Part shown: one piece after another, positions 10,305 to 19,767 of the stretch
Numbering within the stretch: position 1 is the first letter of the stretch
Layout: each line of letters starts with the position of its first letter
From: Thalassia testudinum
Lineage: Eukaryota > Streptophyta > Magnoliopsida > Alismatales > Hydrocharitaceae
DNA: 64,000 bases
Reading direction: 5' to 3'
NCBI GenBank assembly: GCA_037157565.1
Contig: JAZHRO010000063.1
Span: 150,214,501 to 150,278,500 of the forward strand
The notes under the pieces: generated by a model
What the model was told of the DNA's origin: nothing
The model's input: only the letters and a program-made list of their open reading frames with translations
The model's database searches: none
Translations under genes and position numbers: made by a program

Positions 10305-12295
10305 GTGGATCGAGCTAAGGTTGATTTGATTTCTCGCCTTCCTGTACCTAGCTCGATCCGGGACATCCGTTCTTTTTTAGGGCACGTCGGTTTTTACCGC
10401 CGTTTCATTCCAGATTTCTCGAAAATCGCATGCCCCTTGACTTCTCTTCTCTCTAAGGATGTACCCTTTGAAATCTCCAAGGAATGCACACTAGCCTTTG
10501 AAAACCTGCGTGACCGAGTCACCCAGGCACCTATCCTACAATCCCCTGATTGGTCTCAACCTTTGAAATCATGTGCGATGCATCTGATTTCGCTGTAGGA
10601 GCAGTCTTGGGGTAGAAAGCTGACGGGAAACCTGTGGTCATCTACTACGCTAGCAAGACACTTGATGAGGCTCAGCATAACTATACGGTTACGGAAAAAG
10701 AGCTGCTAGCCGTAGTATTTTCCCTTGAAAAATTTCGATCGTATCTTCTGGGTTCCCATGTCATCATTTACTCGGATCACACGGCTGTAAGGCATCTCCT
10801 TGCCAAGAAGGACGCGAAGCCCCGACTAATCCGTTGGATCTTGCTGTTGCAAGAATTCGATCTTGAGATTCGCGACAAGGTGGGAAGGCAAAATGTGGTA
10901 GCCGACCATCTGTCCCGTCTTCCTTCTGAGATCATCGACCCTTCCGGACCCATCACGGAACATTTTCCTGATAAGCACCTGCTTTCTGTTGGTACTAAAC
11001 TTCCATGGTTTGCTGATATAGTAAACTACTTGGCATCTCATCAGACACCGTCTGATTGGCCGAAGGCCAAGAAAGACAAATTGCGTTCTGATTCCAAGTA
11101 TTACATTTGGGAAGACCCGTACTTTTTCCGCATAGGTGCTGATCAAATTATTCGGAGATACATCCCGGAAGAGGAAATCAGCAATATCCTATCTTTCTAC
11201 CATGACCAGGCATGCGGTGGCCATTTCTCAGGGCATAAAATCGCATCCAAAGTCCTCTAGTGTGGCTTCTACTGGCCTACCCTTTTCAAGGACGCATACA
11301 GTCACTGCAAGGCATGCAGTCGTTGCCAGACTTTGGGCAACATGAACCATCGCGACATGATGCCTTTGCAGCCGATTCTCGTATGCGAAATCTTCGATGT
11401 ATGGGGGATTGATTTTATGGGCCCCTTTCCTGTTTTGGATGGTTTCGAGTACATTCTGCTTGCGGTGGACTACGTGTCCAAATGGATCGAAGCCATACCG
11501 ACCCGAACCTGCAATCACAAGATTGTTCTTAAGTTCATACATCAAAACATTTTCTCAAGGTTCGGGATTCCCCGTGCTATAATCTCTGATGGGGGGACCC
11601 ATTTTACAAATGCTCAGTTTAGGTCACTGATGGCCAAATTTGGGGTGTCTCACCGAATCTCTACTCCTTACCACCCCCAAACAAATGGTCTAGCTGAGTT
11701 GTCAAATCGGGAGATCAAGAAAATCCTATAAGTCATTGTTCGGCCTAATAGGAAGGACTGGTCTTCCCGACTTCCGGAAGCATTGTAGGCCTATAGGACC
11801 ACCCACAAGACCCAATTGGGCATGTCTCCCTTTAGACTAGTGTACGGAAAGGCATGTCACCTTCCCGTAGAACTGGAGCATAAAGCCTATTGGGCAGTAC
11901 GGAACTGTAATCTAGATCTTTCCAAGGCTGGAACCCACAGAAAACTCCAAATCAGCGAGATCGATGAATTACACCTAGACGCGTACGAGAATTCGTGAAT
12001 CTACAAGGAGCGGGTTAAGGCCTTCCACGACAAGCACATCTCGAGAAAGATCTTTCATCTTGGTCAAAAGGTCCTACTCTTTGATGCCCGACTCAAACTT
12101 TTCCCGGGGAAACTAAGGTCCAAGTGGGTCGGACCATATTTAGTCCGACAGGTTTTTGGAAATGGAGCAATTGAAATCAATCCACTCAGCCATGATTCCG
12201 AACCTTTCATCGTGAACGGTTAGAGACTCAAACTGTTCATTGATGTGACTTCTACTGATTCGGCTGAATCATCCCTCATCCTCCATTCCCCTTGA
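10305..12295 (+). pseudogene. pol: Ath-2 RNase H and integrase
   Basis: The RT thumb and connection (DIRSFLGHVGFYRRFIPDFSKI) lead into RNase H (DASDFAVGAV, VIYYASKTLDEAQHNYTV, YSDHTAVRHLLAKKD). A one-base loss in the T-run near 10562 shifts the frame; the new frame continues to the end. The integrase zinc finger is HDQACGGHFSGHK then CKACSRC (about 11200-11330). The catalytic Asp codons are at 11411-11413 (GIDFMGPF) and 11588-11590 (SDGGTHF), and the Glu at 11696-11698 (NGLAE). A basic C-terminus (HISRKIFHLGQKVLLFDARL) ends at TGA 12293-12295. Stops occur near 10613, 11258, 11729, 11787, 11996 and 12221. At least five sit where Ath-5 keeps CAG, CAA or TGG. Confidence 0.95.
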
Positions 12296-12547
12296 GCTTA
12301 CTGCGCCCGGCCGATGGCGTAAAACTCAGCGCTTAACGGGAGGCAGCCCGTCATTTCTTGAAAAGCTGAAACCTTTTTCTGACACCATTGTGCACTTAAG
12401 GTTCACCCTTCAAGACAGCCGACTCCACCTTAGATGCTTGCATCTGAGATTAGAAATCGTCCGCAAAATTCATCCCGACCCATTCACTCACAAAAACAAC
12501 TGTCTTAAGGAATTAACTAAGTAAATAAAAACCCCTAAAATCACAAT

Positions 12548-12580
12548 GAGGACATTGCAAACCTTAGGCATGGGGGGGTA
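12548..12580 (+). promoter_or_regulatory. Ath-2 central polypurine-like tract
   Basis: The sequence GAGGACATTGCA, a short spacer and TTAGGCATGGGGGGGTA lie about 250 bases after the integrase stop. It shares the core TAGGCATGGGGG with the terminal PPT at 13843-13858, about 1.3 kb downstream. The same arrangement is present in Ath-1, 3, 4, 5 and 7. Confidence 0.75.
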
Positions 12581-13267
12581 TGAAAGTGCAAAACGTGTAA
12601 GAAAAGGTTTCAAACAAAAAATTCACATACGCCAAAAACACCATAAAAATTAAAAATTTTTCAAAAAAATAAGAGAATAAGAGGAGAAAGGAAATTTTGG
12701 GATGTGGGAGGAGAAAAGAAACAAAAGGATAAAAGGAGCACAAATATGAAAGAAAAAGTGATAGTCATTAGTAAGGAACTAAGGAATTGACCTAAGTTCT
12801 AGACCTCATTCATAGAAAAAAATTTTTGAAAAGTGCACAATAAGATTAGTAAGAACGCAAACCTTAGGCATTCTTGATAGACTCTTAGTACCCATTAAGA
12901 TCTAGACAATCCTCAAGAGGTTGAGGAAAATGAAAAGCTTAAGTACTAGGTCCAAGGCTTAGGGAGTATTTGACCTTGCTAACTAACTTCTGGTTTACGA
13001 GACTCAGTAACCTAAGCACCCCAACCCCACACACTGCCTGGTTCAGTAAGCATAAAAAAATCAAAATCATGTAGAAGCGTCATTCTGAAAAGTACACCTA
13101 GAATAGGAGTGGCCGATCAACACAAGTTGATTTGGACGAGTTCCCAGTGCAGAGAGGCGGGAAATCCCCTCAAAGATGCGTAACAAAATATCATCTCCTC
13201 GGTGCTTGTCTCTTAGGATATTCACATATCCTACTGGGGGCATGTAAGCACCGTGCTGGTTCAGATT

Positions 13268-13420
13268 CCATGGATGGCATTATCACGAAGTGTCAACTAC
13301 CAGGGTCTGAACGCGGCCACGGAACACCATGGATGGGATTATCTCGAAATCTCAATAGCCAGGGTTCTGGGGGTTGCCATGGGTGGTGCTATCTCGAAGC
13401 ATCGATCGCCAGGAACCCTT
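13268..13420 (+). repeat. Three imperfect repeats (CCATGG..ATC..GAA..GCCAGG) in Ath-2
   Basis: Units start at about 13268, 13327 and 13378. Each opens with CCATGGATGG or CCATGGGTGG, continues TATCTCGAA-like, and ends GCCAGGG-like (CCAGGG in the first). The three-unit array is kept in Ath-3 (26739-26895) and Ath-4 (51950-52100) despite wide divergence elsewhere. No reading frame explains the conservation. Confidence 0.75.
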
Positions 13421-13820
13421 GAGGATTGATGATGGGAGCAATGAATCTGATACAGACCGTGTTGAAAAGCTAATCCTAGGCTAGAACTAAAAGGAAAAAG
13501 AGAGAGAAAACTCTCCAAATAGAAAAACTTTCTATCTCTCTCTTATAAAATGCACTGCGAACTGAACCAGGGCTAAAATCATTTCAAGCACGGGTGCTTT
13601 AACTACAAAGTCCAATAAACCTTAGGTTAGTTCTTGTGGGTCTTAAAAACCTTTGCTAAGGACTGAGGCTGAGGCTAGACAGATTTGGATCTTGATTGGT
13701 ACTAGAGTACCTTTTAAGCTTATGGTCAGCATTCTAACCTAATCTAGGTTCAAAAGAAAAGGCACTTACCTGAAGTTGTTAAGAATATCATGGTCTAGAA
13801 CAAAGGTTAAAACCTTAAGT

Positions 13821-13858
13821 TTTTGCTAAGGGACTAGCAAAAGCTAGGCATGGGGGTG
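13821..13858 (+). promoter_or_regulatory. Ath-2 stem-loop and terminal polypurine tract
   Basis: TTTTGCTA (13821-13828) and TAGCAAAA (13835-13842) form an 8-bp perfect stem with a six-base loop. The 16-base tract GCTAGGCATGGGGGTG follows at once and abuts the 3' LTR. The PPT primes plus-strand DNA synthesis; the stem is an added constant of this group. Confidence 0.9.
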
Positions 13859-14570
13859 TGATGAGAACCTTGTCACAAACCCTAAACTAGCACCATTTAA
13901 CCCTAATATGCAAGAAAAAGCTCCGATATAACTCTAAAAAGGCTTGGCTCAGAGAGATTCTGAGTTTGCAAAGAAAATAGAAACTAAAGGGTAAAAATGC
14001 AATTTCACCAATCCGATCTGAAAATAGGGTAACTTAGGGTCCAAACATAGGTCAAAATAACCTAATAAGAAGAAAAGTGGGATGAGATGACTCAATAAGG
14101 GCTACAGCAACTCTAAGGAATTAAATGACATCCTGTAAACTTAAAAACAAACCCACTTCAATTCACGTGGTTCGAGGTAAGGTAAAAATCAACTAAACCC
14201 TCTAAAATTCATAGAAAAATAATCTCTAGGGTTTAGGACTTTCAATTTGGCCTTAGGAACCCATTTTGACCTACATTGAGAACCATGCCCAATTAACAAC
14301 TTGATTTGGGTTTTTGCGTAAATTGACTGGTCAAACAAGGTTTAATCTAGAAATAAAATTCACCATCAGAATCCTTAGGTCCTAATTAGTCACGTATAAA
14401 AACTTGGGCCTAAGAAGAAACCTTCTTGACCAACTTTACACTTTGGTCCTCATATATTTACTTTTTGGCCCTCAACTTTTGAACCCTCACATTTTGGCCC
14501 CTAAATCTCCTTCGTTCTTTACGTTTAGGTCCCTCCTACAAAACCCGAGAAGCGCCATGCTCCGGCGACC

Positions 14571-14736
14571 TTGCGCGGAGCATGGCGCAGCGCAGGGTGA
14601 GGGAGGGGCCCTGGCAAGTCAATGGGGGGTACCCTGCGTCGTCAGCCACCGCCTTGCGCGGAGCATGGCGCAGCGCAGGGTGAGGGAGGGGTCCTGGCAA
14701 GTCAATGGGGGGTACCCTGCGTCGTCAGCCACCGCA
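14571..14736 (+). repeat. 83-bp tandem duplication private to the Ath-2 3' LTR
   Basis: A unit starting TTGCGCGGAG at 14571 is repeated from 14654 and differs by very few bases (GGGGCCC against GGGGTCC). The 5' LTR has a single copy (about 3587-3670). The duplication therefore arose after insertion. The unit carries an inverted repeat of GCGCCATGCTCC and GGAGCATGGCGC type at its left edge. Confidence 0.92.
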
Positions 14737-15771
14737 GGGACACCCCCCTGAGTGCTACGACCACCCATACCGCCTGTGCGAACGCACGGACGGTATGGGT
14801 CTCCTTCCTCCGGCGTCCTCCGGCGAGGGAGACACGTCGTCTCCCTTCGCCCTCCTCTCTGATTCTGCCCTTATAAATACCCCCGGCACTCCGCCGTTCT
14901 TCCCAGCTCGGATTTGATGGAGACACCCCCTCAATTCCTCCCTTCCCACTCCGACAGACGCCCCCTTGCTCCGGCGGCCTCTCCTCCTCCTTGTCGCCTT
15001 GCCGCACTACCAGCAGCAGGGTTACCTTCCCTCGATCTTTCCGCGTCACGCTGCACCCAGCTGGCGCCTCTCCAGCCCTCTCCTCGCCGCCGCCCCTTCC
15101 TCTGGGCAATTTCTTCTCCGGCGACAGTCGATACGACTGTCTCCTGCGCCAACCCCTCCTCGTCCAGCTTAGTAGGTAAAACTTCTCTTCCTCCCCTCTT
15201 TCTTTTCCATACTGAAAGCCCTTACTGTCACCACCGATTTCCCACCGATCACCCTCACCTTCTCCACCTCCGGCCAAACTCCGGCGAACCGCTCCCATCG
15301 CTCCAGCACCCCACACGGCTCGCCGACCTCTGCATAACCTCTGCCTCCTCACCCTGATCCTCTTCCGCCCCTCCACCTCCCACCAAACGCCCTCTGCAGA
15401 TCCACCGAACACACCCACTTCTTCGCCCGCAGTTTGACCTAGGGCGACCCTTTTGATTCACCACGCCCACTGCAGACTCTCCGACCACCTTCGCCGTGCC
15501 ACGACGAAGGTTCTCCACATATCTGATTAGGCCGAGAGGTCGTGCTTCTGTGAACAGGTGTTGCGCACGCCATCGCCATTGCTGAGCAACGAAGCTCCTT
15601 CGACCTGCTGCTCCAGGCACACCACGGCCAGGTCAGACTCCCAGGCTTCGCAGGGTAGCTTTGCGAAGTGTCAGGATGCAGTTCGAGTGAAGCCCTCGCC
15701 TGAAGCCCTCGCGCGAAGTTCGGCTGCCGCTGCTTCCTCTGCGTAGGCGCTTACATTGGGGTGGGACATTT

Positions 15772-16078
15772 AGTCCCACCTTGGAAGGCTTCGAAGAGGC
15801 GCGCCGATATAAGTTGAAAAAGTGTTGTAGGCTTATCGCCTCAGCACACGGGGTGAGGTCCCTCTCACACTGCTTCACCCGGCCTGTCCGCGAGCTCATT
15901 ACGCGGATCCGGCCGACCCGACCTGACTTGACTGGCGCTCCTCGCCCACCATCGCACGCTGGTGGGCCTGGACCTTGGCGTGACCCGCGTACCTGATTAC
16001 CCGGTTGCTCTGGGAGAGCTGTCCTAAGAGCGAATTCTGAGAGAGAGAGATGCAGGGGGGGAGGGTAGAGTAGGTTTT
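15772..16078 (+). promoter_or_regulatory. snRNA-type promoter module in Ath-2 3' LTR
   Basis: This is the second copy of the module at 4706-5010. AGTCCCACCTTGG starts at 15772, ATATAAG is at 15807-15813, and the conserved tract ends at the TTTTTGCCCTC run near 16074. One change (CTCGG to CTTGG) further weakens the match to the consensus element. Confidence 0.4.
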
Positions 16079-16784
16079 TGCCCTCTGATGCTGAACTCTT
16101 GAGCATGCAGGCACAAGTGAAGAAGAAGAAGGACTGCGGAAGAAGAAGAACTGAAGCAACACTATAGCATCTGCGGGTTAAGTCGTCTGATTGGAAAATC
16201 AGACGACGTCCTGAAGACAGGTGAAGACAAAGAAGAAGAAGAAAAGAAGAGAGAAGGAACAGCCAAGTGAAGAAACAGAAAGCAGAAGAAGAAGAGAAGC
16301 AAGAAGCAAGACAAAGAAGAAGAAGAAGAACAGGAAGAACACAAGCCAAAGAGGAGAGAAGACAAAGAAGAAGAAGAAGAATAGGAAGAACAGAAGCCAA
16401 AGAGGAGAGAAGACAAAGAAGAAGAAGAAGAACAGGAAGAACAAAAGCCAAAGAGGAGAGAAGACAAAGAAGAAGAAGAACAGGAAAAACAAAAGTCAAA
16501 GAGGAGAGAAGACAAAGAGGAAGCAAGAAGAGAAGAAGAAGAAGCCAAACTTTCATCTCTCTCTTTCTCTCTATTTTTGTAATAGAACATGTATATCTCT
16601 AGAATACGGCTTGCTCCCTGAGTTCGACCTCAGGAGAATTGTTATTCCCGAGTAAAAAAATATATATATCTTTGAAATGATGGCAATAACTAGCTATACT
16701 ACAACGCTATAGCAAAAACTAGTCATAGTTGTCGCCCACCGTTTCAGTTGACTTATACTCAAAAATTAGAAGTCCAGACTTCAG

Positions 16785-16965
16785 TTCTGGACATCCAATT
16801 TGAGTCAGTGGGAAATCAGGGTTCTGTTTTGGGTACTTTTTACAAATTGGACGTCTGAAAAAGTGTCTGGACGTCCAATAACACTGTAGAAGTGGGTTTG
16901 AGGTGTGTGGGAGATGGCTAAGGGTTCTGGACATCCTATAACTTATCTGGACTTCCAGATAAGGG
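16785..16965. repeat. Palindromic TGGACGTCCA-like motif array in sLTR-1 U3
   Basis: At least five variants of the palindrome TGGACGTCCA occur near 16789, 16848, 16868, 16927 and 16949. A sixth lies at 2850 on the other side of the Ath-2 insertion. The ACGT core resembles plant bZIP binding cores. The array lies in U3, upstream of the minus-strand TATA box once Ath-2 is removed. Regulatory function is inferred. Confidence 0.6.
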
Positions 16966-17402
16966 CTGGAACTAGGGTTTTAGGGCATCCTAGGGTGTTG
17001 TGACCTAACTAAGGGTGGCTAAGGCTTGGGGAAGTCTCTAGGCTATCCTATGGCTAGGTTGGACCTAAGCTCTTCACATTTTACTGCTTTATTCCTACTT
17101 AATAGAATAGCAAACCTTGAACTCCCTTACATTATTATTCCTACATCTAATCTAAGCCTTTTGCTCCAACTCTGCTGCAACTCCCGTTATTCCTGATCCA
17201 GCTTCAGATCTAGCTCCTGATCAGCTTATTCCCTGCAATCGATATAATGCACTTAATCAGCACATTATAACATTATTTTATGCATAGCTAAAAAAGAGCA
17301 GTAAAGATGCAGATAATGCGTATGCATGTGTGAATAACCTTAACTTGTGCTAAGTTCTAGCCTAATCTAGGTCAGTTAAGACCTATGATTGCTACGCAAT
17401 CA

Positions 17403-17407
17403 GTTCC
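17403..17407. repeat. Right target-site duplication of sLTR-1 (GTTCC)
   Basis: It is identical to 1345-1349. The next bases TGATGCCAAGCA continue the interrupted Ath-1 integrase zinc finger. The shared TGA after GTTCC on both sides is coincidence between the LTR start (TGACGG) and the target (TGATGC). Confidence 0.9.
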
Positions 17408-18406
17408 TGATGCCAAGCACTTGGGAGCGTAATCAAGAGAGACATGATGCCCCTAAACCTGATTCTTCCCGTTGAAATCTTCAACGTTTGGGGCATCGAT
17501 TTTATGGGACCTTTCCTCCCTTCATTTGGACATCAGTACATTCTCTCGCTATTGATTACGTGTCCAAATGGATCGAGGCCATTCCCACCCGAACCAATGA
17601 CCACAAGGTGGTCATCGATTTCGTCAAGAGGAACATCTTTAGCCAGTTCGGGATTCCAAGGGCCATAATCAATGATGGTGGTTCTCACTTCACTAGTGCC
17701 CAATTTCGTAATTTACTGGCAAAATATGAGGTAAATCATAGAATCTTCACACGTTTCCATCCCCATACGAATAGATAGGCCGAGATCTCCAATCGGGAGA
17801 TCAAAAATATTCTTCAGAAGATGGTTAGGCCTGATCATAAAGACTGGATTCAAAAGCTTGAGGATGCTCTTTGGGCCTACCGTACGACGTACAAAACACC
17901 TATCAGCATGTCACCATTTCAACTGGTGTATGGAAAGGAGTGCCATTTACCGGTAGAAATTGAACATAGGGCATTCTAGGCAATCAAGCAGTGTAATCTA
18001 GATTTAAGTTTAGCCAGAAAAATCAGGAAACTCCAACTATCTAAGTTGGAGGAGCATAGAAATGACGTGTACGAGAATGCCAAGATCTACAAGGCTCGGA
18101 CCAAAGCTCTTCATGACCAATTGATATCCCGTAAGAGCTTTGAGCTGAACCAAAAGGTCTGGCTCTTCGATTCTCGACTTAAGCTCTTTTCCTGGCAAAC
18201 TTAGGTCAAAATGGAACGGCCTGTTCACCATCGATTAGATCTTTCCAAACGGGGTCGTTCAGATTTTTGACCCAAAGACATGTAATTCATTCAAAGTCAA
18301 CGGTCAACGTCTAAAGCCTTTTATTGACCGTATTGTTCCAAAACCCATCTCAGACATGGTTGCCCATTCATGTTGTGATCTCTTTGGCTGGACATCACCT
18401 AGCTGA
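17408..18406 (+). pseudogene. pol: Ath-1 integrase, catalytic core to C-terminus
   Basis: This continues the gene broken at 1349. The zinc finger end (CQALG), VIKRDMMPL and [10 protein letters not shown] (first catalytic Asp) are followed by a frameshift near 17530. NDGGSHF (second Asp) comes at about 17670-17690, and [11 protein letters not shown] and [11 protein letters not shown] follow. Residue AEI after the stop at 17776 holds the catalytic Glu (expected context QAE; CAG is now TAG). A second such stop is AF-stop-AIKQ, where TGG is expected. The C-terminal part reaches KVNGQRLKPFIDR and ends at TGA 18404-18406. Confidence 0.92.
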
Positions 18407-18514
18407 CAGCATTAAACTCAACAGTTGTACAGTCTGACTCAGAGCTGACTCGAGCATCATATTCAGGTGATATCTTCTACATTCTACCTTCCTTTCATGT
18501 CTTTTATTCTCAAT

Positions 18515-18548
18515 GCGGACATTGCATCGGCTAGGCATGGGGAGGTGG
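18515..18548 (+). promoter_or_regulatory. Ath-1 central polypurine-like tract
   Basis: GCGGACATTGCA, a spacer and CTAGGCATGGGGAGGTGG lie about 110 bases after the integrase stop. The terminal PPT (19789-19804) has the same core. Confidence 0.72.
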
Positions 18549-19767
18549 ATTCATTTCTGAATCAATTTGTTAGCTCTATGGAATTCTTGTAAATTCTACT
18601 TGTTTTCTTATATAGGCATAAAAAAAATTGAATTAGGAAGGAATACTTGGGTATTAGGACTTTTTAATCTTAGGAAATATTACAGTAGGATCTGAACCCT
18701 AAGACCCTTCAGGTCTTTGGGCTTAATTAGCCCTAGTATCCACCAAAATGTGGATTTGTGTATCGAGTCCTCGCCATCCTGAATTCCATTTTAATTTTAT
18801 TAATAAGTTTGGGTGATAAGCATACGACTTATCAACCCGCCCTCTGATTTAAGGGAACTTTAAGTCTAAAGCATCTACACACTATTCGTCACTGACTCGT
18901 TGTTGGACGATTTTAATGGAAATTGGGTAGCTAATGAACCTTCTAGGGTGGTATGGCTGGCATGTTATCGTGGGTAACAGTCCATAGGTAAGTTGTCCAG
19001 AGCCCAGCCACTAGACCATTCTTTTCCTGCTGCCTTTAGGTAAATCTTAGACCAAGGAAGCCACCAACTTAAAAAAAGAAAAAAAGAAAGTCCAAAAAGA
19101 AAAAAAAAAGAGAAAAGAAAAAGAAAAGGAAAAGGAGAAAAAAAAAATAAAAGAAATAAACCACACTTCACCGCACGAGTATGGCTGGCAAGTTATCGTG
19201 GGTAACAGCCCATTGGTAGGTTGTCCAGAACCTAGCTCAAGAAATGCACGTTGAATTCCTAAAACACTTAGGAAGAAGTGGAGAAGTAGAATAAGCTGGG
19301 GAGATATACACCAGATTCACCCTTATGTTGACCCCATAGAAAGGAAAGTAGGGAGAAAGCTATCGGTCGTATAGATACACCTTTAGGCAGAATTCTTCTT
19401 AAGGTCACCTAGGGGCACAGAAACCTGAAGTCTGTTTTGATTGCCGATCAACAAGTCTATTACTTTCACAAAAAGATGCTTAGAACATAGGGTTCTCATC
19501 AAGTCTTAGGTGGGTTGAGTGGCTATAGAAAGCCACTCTGTAACCTTAAACTCAAAAATTAAAAAAAAAAATTAGAAAAGAACAAAAAAATAAAGAAAAA
19601 GAGATCTTTCTTTGAATAAGGCAAGGGCTTGAGGCGGTCTGCATTTTAGCAGATACCTAGGCAGTGTTGTGTCTTTGAAAGTTTAGGTCCTAAGTAAAAA
19701 TTTCTTAATGTTGAAAATGACGTGCTCGAGTAATCCAACCCTAATTCTTTTATAAATAGCATGTAGT
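18549..19767 (+). other. Ath-1 3' non-coding region with duplicated hairpin block
   Basis: No gene is seen. A block of about 58 bases occurs twice, at 18951-19008 and 19179-19236. It contains TATGGCTGGCA, GTTATCGTGGGTAAC (arms GTTA/TAAC) and GGTTGTCCAGA. The two copies are separated by an A-rich tract. Ath-7 keeps two copies in the same relative place on its own strand (60392-60460, 60580-60650). Confidence 0.75.

Larger units (their letters stand above)
12296..13820 (+). other. Ath-2 3' non-coding region
   Basis: There are 1.5 kb between pol and the PPT without a credible gene; no env-like frame is visible. It holds GCTTAACGGGAGGCAGCCCG (about 12330), which recurs in Ath-3 and Ath-4, then the central PPT, an A-rich tract (12600-12770), a conserved block around GTTGATTTGGACGAGTTCCC (13125) and three imperfect repeats. 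Ath-3 and Ath-4 keep the same order of blocks. Confidence 0.8.
2875..16746 (+). mobile_element. Ath-2: nearly complete Athila-type retrotransposon (13.9 kb)
   Basis: The order is 5' LTR 2875-5677, tRNA-Asp-type PBS 5682-5699, leader, gag, protease, RT, RNase H, integrase, a 1.5-kb 3' non-coding region, PPT 13843-13858 and 3' LTR 13859-16746. Both LTRs start TGATGAGAAC and end CGTTTCA. By eye the first 200 bases of the LTRs differ at about 5% of positions. The flanks are GGCGA and GTTGA, matching at three of five positions, so the target duplication is decayed. It is inserted in sLTR-1. All coding domains are present but interrupted by stops and one frameshift. Confidence 0.96.
13859..16746 (+). 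repeat. Ath-2 3' LTR (2888 bp)
   Basis: It starts TGATGAGAACC and ends CGTTTCA, parallel to the 5' LTR. It is 85 bp longer, almost all of it an 83-bp tandem duplication at 14571-14736. The TATA box is at 14872-14879. The next bases (GTTGA) belong to sLTR-1. Confidence 0.95.
1350..17402 (-). mobile_element. sLTR-1: solo LTR in reverse orientation, split by Ath-2
   Basis: After removal of Ath-2, 1350-2874 plus 16747-17402 gives about 2.18 kb that begins TG, ends CA, is flanked by GTTCC and has no coding capacity. A TATA box and an R/U5-like left half (GGGACTCAAAATCTCG on the minus strand near 1440) indicate an LTR read leftward. Only one LTR is present, so a solo LTR left by LTR-LTR recombination is the simplest reading. 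The lineage of the parent element is unknown. A TG dinucleotide microsatellite lies near 2350-2382. Confidence 0.82.

Noticed and set aside
14702..15418. 238-codon minus-strand Arg/Gly/Glu-rich frame in the Ath-2 3' LTR
   Set aside because: It is a GC-composition artefact; the 5' LTR equivalent is broken into several frames.
15633..16556. 307-codon minus-strand reading frame (Leu/Ser/Phe-rich) in the Ath-2 3' LTR, and similar ones at 4833-5520
   Set aside because: It arises from the purine-rich GAA tract; unit lengths are multiples of three, so all frames stay open. It differs between the two LTR copies and has no domain.
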